NCBI GenBank assembly: GCA_016934035.1
Contig: JAFGTP010000006.1
Coordinates: 1-61,021, forward strand
DNA length: 61,021 nucleotides
DNA from: Fidelibacterota bacterium
GTDB lineage: Bacteria; Fidelibacterota; UBA2242; JAFGTP01
Direction: 5' to 3'
Part shown: positions 56,295-61,021 of the stretch, one piece after another
How positions within the stretch are numbered: the first letter of the stretch is position 1
Layout of the letters: each line of letters begins with the position of its first letter
Notes under the pieces: generated by a model
What the model was told of the DNA's origin: nothing
The model's input: the letters and a program-made list of their open reading frames with translations, nothing else
Database searches by the model: none
Position numbers and translations under genes: made by a program

Positions 56295-57040
56295 AAAAAT
56301 TAAGCCTATTGATATTATTGCCTTTTTTGCTTTTCGCAGGAGACAGGATATTTCAGATCTCCACCATTGACGCTTTGCTGGCGGGCCTTTATGATGGTTT
56401 GGTCAGTCTCGAAGAATTGCGGCAAAAGGGTGATTTTGGCCTGGGAACCTTTCATGGCCTTGATGGTGAAATGGTCCTGCTGGAAGGTATTTTTTATCAG
56501 GTCAAAGCTGATGGAAAAGTCTATAGGCCCACCGGAGCCATGAAATCACCCTTTGCAGCTGTAATTCAATTTGAGGCTGAAGAAAAACTGGAATTGGAAA
56601 AAGGGGTTGATTTTCAATCTTTCGAGCAGATTGTCGATGATTTTCTGCCCACCTTTAATATTGTTTATGCTTTCAGGCTGGAGGGAAAATTCAATTATAT
56701 CAAAACCCGCAGCGTTCCGCAGCAACAAAAACCCTATCCGGCACTGGCCGATATTGCAGCGACTCAACCCACCTTCGAATATGAAAATATTGAAGGGACC
56801 ATCATTGGGTATCGCTGTCCCTCTTTCGTGAAAGGTATCAATGTACCGGGCTACCACCTGCATTTTTTGTCAAAAGACAAAAAGGTGGGCGGCCATCTTT
56901 TGAAATTCAGGGTCAATTCCGCCCTTTTGGAAATTGACAAAATTCATGGTTTTGAAATGGAATTACCGCGATCATCAGAATTCTACCGGCTAAATCTGGC
57001 TGCGGACAAAACTGAAGAATTAAAAAAAGTGGAAAAATAA
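56291..57040 (+). CDS. Acetolactate decarboxylase with signal peptide
   Basis: 249 residues. Converts alpha-acetolactate to acetoin. The zinc ligands are H189, H191 and H202 (GYHLHFLSKDKKVGGH), close to H191/H193/H204 of characterised enzymes. Conserved regions GLGTFHGLDGEMVLLEGIFY and TGAMKSPFAAVIQF are typical. An N-terminal hydrophobic segment (LSLLILLPFLLFAG) suggests export. No acetolactate synthase lies nearby. It overlaps DUF1801 by four bases. Confidence 0.88.
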   Translation: MKKLSLLILLPFLLFAGDRIFQISTIDALLAGLYDGLVSLEELRQKGDFGLGTFHGLDGEMVLLEGIFYQVKADGKVYRPTGAMKSPFAAVIQFEAEEKLELEKGVDFQSFEQIVDDFLPTFNIVYAFRLEGKFNYIKTRSVPQQQKPYPALADIAATQPTFEYENIEGTIIGYRCPSFVKGINVPGYHLHFLSKDKKVGGHLLKFRVNSALLEIDKIHGFEMELPRSSEFYRLNLAADKTEELKKVEK

Positions 57041-57067
57041 ACCTTTGAAGCATTGGAAGAGGTGAAA

Positions 57068-58750
57068 ATGAATAGCAAATTATGGATTGTCCTTTTAACA
57101 GCCCTAATGGTTCACGCCGGTGATCGAATTACCGGACTCAATATCGCTTCCCGCTCGGAAGTGATTGCACAGCATGGCATGGCCTGTACAAGCCAGCCTT
57201 TAGCGACCCAAATCGCTCTTGATATACTCAAAAACGGCGGAACGGCTGTTGATGCGGCCATTGCAGCCAATGCAGCCCTTGGACTAATGGAGCCCACCGG
57301 AAACGGGATTGGCGGCGATCTTTTTGCCATTGTCTGGGATGCCAAAACACAAAAACTCCATGGCCTCAATGCCAGTGGCCGGTCCCCCAAATCTCTCACC
57401 TTGGAATATTTTCTGGAAAATGGTTATGAATCCATTCCGCCTTATGGTCCTTTACCGGTATCCGTTCCGGGGTGTGTGGACGGCTGGTTTGAGTTGCACA
57501 ATAAATTCGGCCGCAAACCCATGGCGGAAATTCTGGCCCCTGCAATTCAATATGCAAGGGAAGGTTTCCCGGTCAGCGAATTGATCGCTTATTATTGGAG
57601 ATTAAGTGCTCAACGTTTGCAAAAATATGACGGCTTCGCTGAAATCTTCATGCCTGATGGAAGGGCCCCGGAAAAAGGTGAGATTTTTAAAAATCCCTAT
57701 CTGGCAAATACCCTTGAAATCATTGCTGAAAAAGGTCGGGACGAATTCTATCAAGGTGAAATTGCCCAAAAAATCGCGGCTTACATGAAAGAACAGGGCG
57801 GGTTTCTGAATTATGATGATCTGGCTACCCATAATTCGGAATGGGTCGAACCGGTTTCCTGTAATTACCGGGGATTTGATGTCTGGGAACTGCCGCCAAA
57901 CGGACAGGGGATCGCAGCCCTCCAGATTCTCAATATTTTGGAAAATTATGATATTCAAGCCATGGGTTTCGGTTCTGCTGAACATATTCATGCCTTTGTG
58001 GAGGCCAAGAAACTGGCTTTTGAAGACCGGGCAAAATTTTATGGAGATATGGAATTTGCACAAGTGCCTATAGACAAACTCATCTCAAAGGAATACGCAA
58101 AAAGTCAATTCAAGCGGATCCATCCGCAAAATGCAGCCCGCAAATTGGATGAACCCAGGCTTAAAGACGGCGACACGATTTATCTGACAGTAGCGGACAA
58201 AGAGGGCAACATGGTTTCCCTCATCCAAAGCAATTACCGGGGAATGGGTTCCGGCATGACGCCGGGAAAACTGGGCTTCATACTTCAGGACCGTGGTGAA
58301 TTATTTTCTTTGGAGCGGGAACACAACAATGGTTATGAGCCGCGGAAACGGCCATTTCACACGATCATTCCGGCATTTATCACAAAAGAGGGCAAGCCAT
58401 GGATGAGTTTTGGCGTCATGGGTGGCTCCATGCAACCCCAGGGACATGCCCAGATCGTCATGAATATTGTAGATTTTGGAATGAACCTGCAGGAAGCCGG
58501 CGATGCGCCCCGAATCCGCCATGACGGTTCTTCAGAGCCTACCGGCAGTAAAATGATCGATGGCGGAGTTGTTTGTCTGGAATCCGGATTTGATTATGAT
58601 GTCATCAGCCGGTTGATGAAATACGGTCACAGGGTTCAGTTTTCATCCGGCGGCTTTGGCGGCTACCAGGCCATCATGCGGGACGATAATAACAATGTTT
58701 ATTTCGGAGCCTCGGAATCCAGAAAAGACGGACAGGCAGCCGGATATTAA
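57068..58750 (+). CDS. Gamma-glutamyltransferase, exported
   Basis: 560 residues from ATG 57068, five bases after AGAGG; a TTG at 57053 is also in frame. Signal peptide (about 1-18, LTALMVHAG). N-terminal-nucleophile hydrolase that cuts itself before T370 (GDTIYLTVADKEGN), giving large and small subunits; NAALGLMEPTGNGIGGD and MGGSMQPQGHAQI are typical. The SNYRGMGSG segment fits the YwrD-like subgroup. It hydrolyses or transfers gamma-glutamyl groups, such as from glutathione. It lies 27 bases after the decarboxylase. Confidence 0.9.
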   Translation: MNSKLWIVLLTALMVHAGDRITGLNIASRSEVIAQHGMACTSQPLATQIALDILKNGGTAVDAAIAANAALGLMEPTGNGIGGDLFAIVWDAKTQKLHGLNASGRSPKSLTLEYFLENGYESIPPYGPLPVSVPGCVDGWFELHNKFGRKPMAEILAPAIQYAREGFPVSELIAYYWRLSAQRLQKYDGFAEIFMPDGRAPEKGEIFKNPYLANTLEIIAEKGRDEFYQGEIAQKIAAYMKEQGGFLNYDDLATHNSEWVEPVSCNYRGFDVWELPPNGQGIAALQILNILENYDIQAMGFGSAEHIHAFVEAKKLAFEDRAKFYGDMEFAQVPIDKLISKEYAKSQFKRIHPQNAARKLDEPRLKDGDTIYLTVADKEGNMVSLIQSNYRGMGSGMTPGKLGFILQDRGELFSLEREHNNGYEPRKRPFHTIIPAFITKEGKPWMSFGVMGGSMQPQGHAQIVMNIVDFGMNLQEAGDAPRIRHDGSSEPTGSKMIDGGVVCLESGFDYDVISRLMKYGHRVQFSSGGFGGYQAIMRDDNNNVYFGASESRKDGQAAGY

Positions 58751-58877
58751 AAATAAATCAATCAAACAGATTTTTTGAGTTACTTTATTTCAATATTTTT
58801 ATTTGATTCAATTCAGAGGGATTGCCAAAGCCCTGGGAATTTCATTGGATGAATCAGAATGATAATTTTCCCTTTTG

Positions 58878-58916
58878 AGACACAGCTGTGACCCCAAAGC
58901 AGCTGTGTCTTTATTA
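58878..58916 (+). terminator. Terminator after the GGT operon
   Basis: Perfect 11-base stem AGACACAGCTG/CAGCTGTGTCT with an 11-base loop, followed by TTTATTATT. It ends the 54178-58750 operon before the DUF454 pseudogene. Confidence 0.85.
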
Positions 58917-58936
58917 TTGGAAGAGAGGACCAGATC

Positions 58937-59334
58937 ATGAAGAAAATGATGTTCATGCCAATCGGACATATTTCCGTATCGTTGGGAATTGCGGGAATAT
59001 TTTTACCGGTCCTGCCGACCACGCCCTTTTTTTATGATCGGCAGCCTGCTATTTTCGCAGTTCTGATCAATTTTACCATTGGCTCATGATTCAGAAAGTG
59101 CCGGGATTTTATGTCAAAAATTATTTCCTTTATCACGCTCTGCGCCTAAAAACTAAAATTGGGTCGGTTCTACTCTTGTGGTTGATTTTAGGATCCACTA
59201 TCCTGTTTGCAATAGACAGCTTAAGGATCAGAATCCTTCTGATACTCATTGGTTGTGGCGTCACCATTCATTTAATCACTATCAAAACCCTGGCTGAAGA
59301 ACAAATTTCGAAAAAACTCAGTCCCCATAATTAG
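58937..59334 (+). pseudogene. DUF454/YbaN-like inner-membrane protein, two frameshifts
   Basis: Three successive frames encode parts of one protein: MPIGHISVSLGIAGIFLPVL with PTTPF (58937 on), then IGSLLFSQF, then DQFYHWLMIQKVPGFYV and a hydrophobic C-terminal part. This is the DUF454 pattern (LGxxGIFLPxLPTTPF). The frame shifts at the T7 run at 59027-59033 and again near 59061-59066. AGAGGA precedes the ATG. Intact parts before and after suggest that loss is recent, or that the base calls are wrong. Confidence 0.72.
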
Positions 59335-59541
59335 GGGACCTGTTTAAATTTTCGTTTATTAACTCCATTTCTTTCATTAACTTCTCCATCATTTTAAAAA
59401 TTGGTAACTACTCAGGTACTTTTTTTAGATGGTAAAGGAGTATTCACCTTATCTTTTGCGAGAGAGAGATTGAGCCATCAGACAATGGGAATTGTCTCCT
59501 GCAAGAGAAGAAATTGTTACAAAAATTGAAATGGATGGAAT

Positions 59542-60603
59542 ATGAAAAAAATCTTTTTATTAATGACTATTATGATTATTTCCGGGTGCCATGAATGGCA
59601 AATCACCGAGGAGGGATTGATTGATGTTTTTCCGGAAAACCTTACAAAGGATAATGGTAAACCGGTCTTCAGCGAAGTATCAGCAGTGGTTTTTGATGGC
59701 AATAACCTGATCTTTGGTAATGATAAAGAAATACCCGGCGATTCACTACAGCAGCGGTCACCTGTATTTTTAATTAATTATGAAAAGTTTGCGAATAGTG
59801 ACATTGAATTCCTGTCAGATTCGACTTTTATAAAGGCTAAAAAATATGAAGATTTCACAATCACACCTGATGGAAAATACATTATCGCCACAACCGGATT
59901 TGACCGTGTAAAAGGGTCCGGTGAATGGGACAATTTCAATACACTTTTATACTGGCCTGTAGGTAATCCGGGCAAAGTAAAGATTATGAATACTACGGTT
60001 CGAAATGGCATCGAAAGCAGCGTCTCCTTACGGGAAAAAATTTCCAAAAAATTGAATGATGCGCCCTACTTCAAAATTGAAGGTCTGGCTGCCCTTCCCG
60101 GCAATAAATTATTATTCGGAATCCGTGAGGTAGGTGCAAGCTATCAAAACTTTGACTATACCGTCAAAATGCTGCTGACTTCCTATTTTATAGAAGGTGA
60201 CGAGATGAAAATTCCGCATGATGTTGAATGGGTTTATGACTTCAATCCCGATCATTTTTTCGAAAAATTAAACAGCAGGAAGGTGGCCCTTTCCAGCATT
60301 GAATATAATCCCTTTAAAGAATCTGTTTTTATTTTGACCAGCTATGAAAATGAAATCAACGGTGAAGTAACCGATGAAAGCATTGGTGCATTTCTCTGGG
60401 AAATTCCTTTGGCGGATATTTTCCGGAACAATTCTCCAAAGTTTATAGAATCTGTTCATTTTAATCACAAAGCTGAGGGAATTGCAATAATCGACAAAAA
60501 TAAAATCTTTGTCATTCATGATGATGATCGGGTCCTTGGTAGTGACGGCGGCCAGTTTTTAAGAAAACCAAATCAAAACGCATACTCGATTCTGGAAAGA
60601 TAG
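59542..60603 (+). CDS. Lipoprotein, probably beta-propeller-like
   Basis: 353 residues. A signal peptide with lipobox ISGC puts the lipidated cysteine at residue 16. The body has repeated blade-like units: VSAVVFDGNNLIFGND, FTITPDGKYIIATTGFDR, FKIEGLAALPGNKLLFGIRE and AEGIAIIDKNKIFVIHDDDR. The IEGLA...GNKLLFG and EGIA...IHDDD patterns resemble esterase-like/DUF3616-type propellers, but no family is assigned. It starts 207 bases after the DUF454 remnant and precedes the SemiSWEET gene by three bases. Confidence 0.6.
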   Translation: MKKIFLLMTIMIISGCHEWQITEEGLIDVFPENLTKDNGKPVFSEVSAVVFDGNNLIFGNDKEIPGDSLQQRSPVFLINYEKFANSDIEFLSDSTFIKAKKYEDFTITPDGKYIIATTGFDRVKGSGEWDNFNTLLYWPVGNPGKVKIMNTTVRNGIESSVSLREKISKKLNDAPYFKIEGLAALPGNKLLFGIREVGASYQNFDYTVKMLLTSYFIEGDEMKIPHDVEWVYDFNPDHFFEKLNSRKVALSSIEYNPFKESVFILTSYENEINGEVTDESIGAFLWEIPLADIFRNNSPKFIESVHFNHKAEGIAIIDKNKIFVIHDDDRVLGSDGGQFLRKPNQNAYSILER

Positions 60604-60606
60604 ACT

Positions 60607-60855
60607 ATGATTAAAATAATTGGATACATCGCAGCGATCCTGACGACTTCAGCTTTTATTCCTCAGGCCCTCAAAACCATCAAAACCAGGCAGACCAAAG
60701 ATTTGTCCCTGACCATGTATATTGCTTTCAGTTCGGGTTTATTCTTATGGTTTCTTTATGGAATTTTTTTGAAAGATTTGCCGATTATTCTGGCCAATGG
60801 GATAACACTTATTTTTTGTTTAATTATTCTGGTGTTGAAAATCAGACACAAATAA
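60607..60855 (+). CDS. SemiSWEET-type PQ-loop transporter
   Basis: 82 residues with three predicted transmembrane helices. The PQ-loop motif is SAFIPQALKTIKTRQTKDLS, with the conserved Pro and Gln, and the second part has GLFLWFLYGIFLKDLPIILA. Bacterial SemiSWEETs dimerise to carry sugars across the inner membrane. It overlaps nothing but lies three bases after the lipoprotein gene, so they probably share a transcript. Confidence 0.88.
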   Translation: MIKIIGYIAAILTTSAFIPQALKTIKTRQTKDLSLTMYIAFSSGLFLWFLYGIFLKDLPIILANGITLIFCLIILVLKIRHK

Positions 60856-60860
60856 TCGTC

Positions 60861-61021
60861 TTAATAGTCAAATAGTGTACTGTACTCATTGATTTTGAAA
60901 GCAGTTATGGTGGCGATGATTCCCACAATGGCAAAATTATACCCAAACAGCTCCACAGCCAGGATCATAGCTGCAACAGGAATATTCATACTGCTGGCCA
61001 GCATTCCGGTAAATCCGGCAC
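60861..61021 (-). CDS. ClC-type chloride channel/antiporter, C-terminal end (partial)
   Basis: The last 53 codons of a minus-strand gene, cut by the window edge. It reads AGFTGMLASSMNIPVAAMIL, then AVELFGYNFAIVGIIA, which is the late transmembrane block of the ClC family (GxxAGxxxxPLTAxxLxxEL pattern). It ends TAA at 60861-60863. It converges on the SemiSWEET gene with five bases between the stops. Confidence 0.72.
   Translation of the reverse strand, partial: AGFTGMLASSMNIPVAAMILAVELFGYNFAIVGIIATITAFKINEYSTLFDY

Overview
The window is a contiguous stretch of an AT-rich, diderm bacterial chromosome. It most likely comes from the FCB superphylum (Marinimicrobia-like or Calditrichota-like; the sequence alone does not separate these). 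The evidence is a SecA of about 1000 residues with a long insertion, a TonB-dependent receptor with an N-terminal carboxypeptidase-regulatory-like domain, a PorV/PorQ-family outer-membrane protein, two secreted proteins with C-terminal type IX secretion (T9SS) sorting-like domains, and an LptD-type LPS assembly protein.

Region 1 (1-14337) is an unbroken S10-spc-alpha ribosomal supercluster on the + strand: end of tuf, then rpsJ, rplC, rplD, rplW, rplB, rpsS, rplV, rpsC, rplP, rpmC, rpsQ, rplN, rplX, rplE, rpsN, rpsH, rplF, rplR, rpsE, rpmD, rplO, secY, map, infA, rpmJ, rpsM, rpsK, rpsD, rpoA, rplQ. adk is absent between secY and map, and many genes start with TTG or GTG.

Region 2 (14355-22601) carries a secreted glycoside-hydrolase-like protein, a eukaryotic-type UDP-sugar pyrophosphorylase, nusB, secA, tRNA-Leu(UAG), tig and clpP. 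The ClpP has Asn where the catalytic triad Asp is expected.

Region 3 (22602-30549) is an envelope module: a long leader containing a duplicated ribosome-binding-site/start region, a TonB-dependent receptor, a 1119-residue secreted protein with a T9SS-like tail, and a PorV-like protein, closed by a strong terminator.

Region 4 (30550-44493) is mixed: HAD phosphatase, PAP2 phosphatase, rsgA, DUF3467 protein, a zinc-ribbon protein with a hyper-acidic tail, a 1220-residue LptD, threonine aldolase, a Prx6-type peroxiredoxin, a PerR-like regulator with a likely PerR box, and an M16 lipoprotein peptidase.

Region 5 (44494-46890) looks like a decayed accessory island: a truncated PLD-type helicase fragment, an AlbA/Schlafen-type regulator broken by two frameshifts, and an intact DprA/SLOG-like gene.

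Region 6 (46955-61021) is accessory metabolism and stress. It holds an M14 carboxypeptidase, a SpoIIE-type phosphatase, a MarR-controlled electrophile/quinone-type cluster (FAH hydrolase, MarR, pirin, WrbA) with two matching palindromes, a serine hydrolase, and a tightly packed operon of T9SS-tailed glycoside hydrolase, DUF1801, exported acetolactate decarboxylase and gamma-glutamyltransferase. A frameshifted DUF454 gene, a lipoprotein, a SemiSWEET transporter and the end of a ClC-type chloride channel follow. No CRISPR array, prophage, insertion sequence or rRNA was seen.
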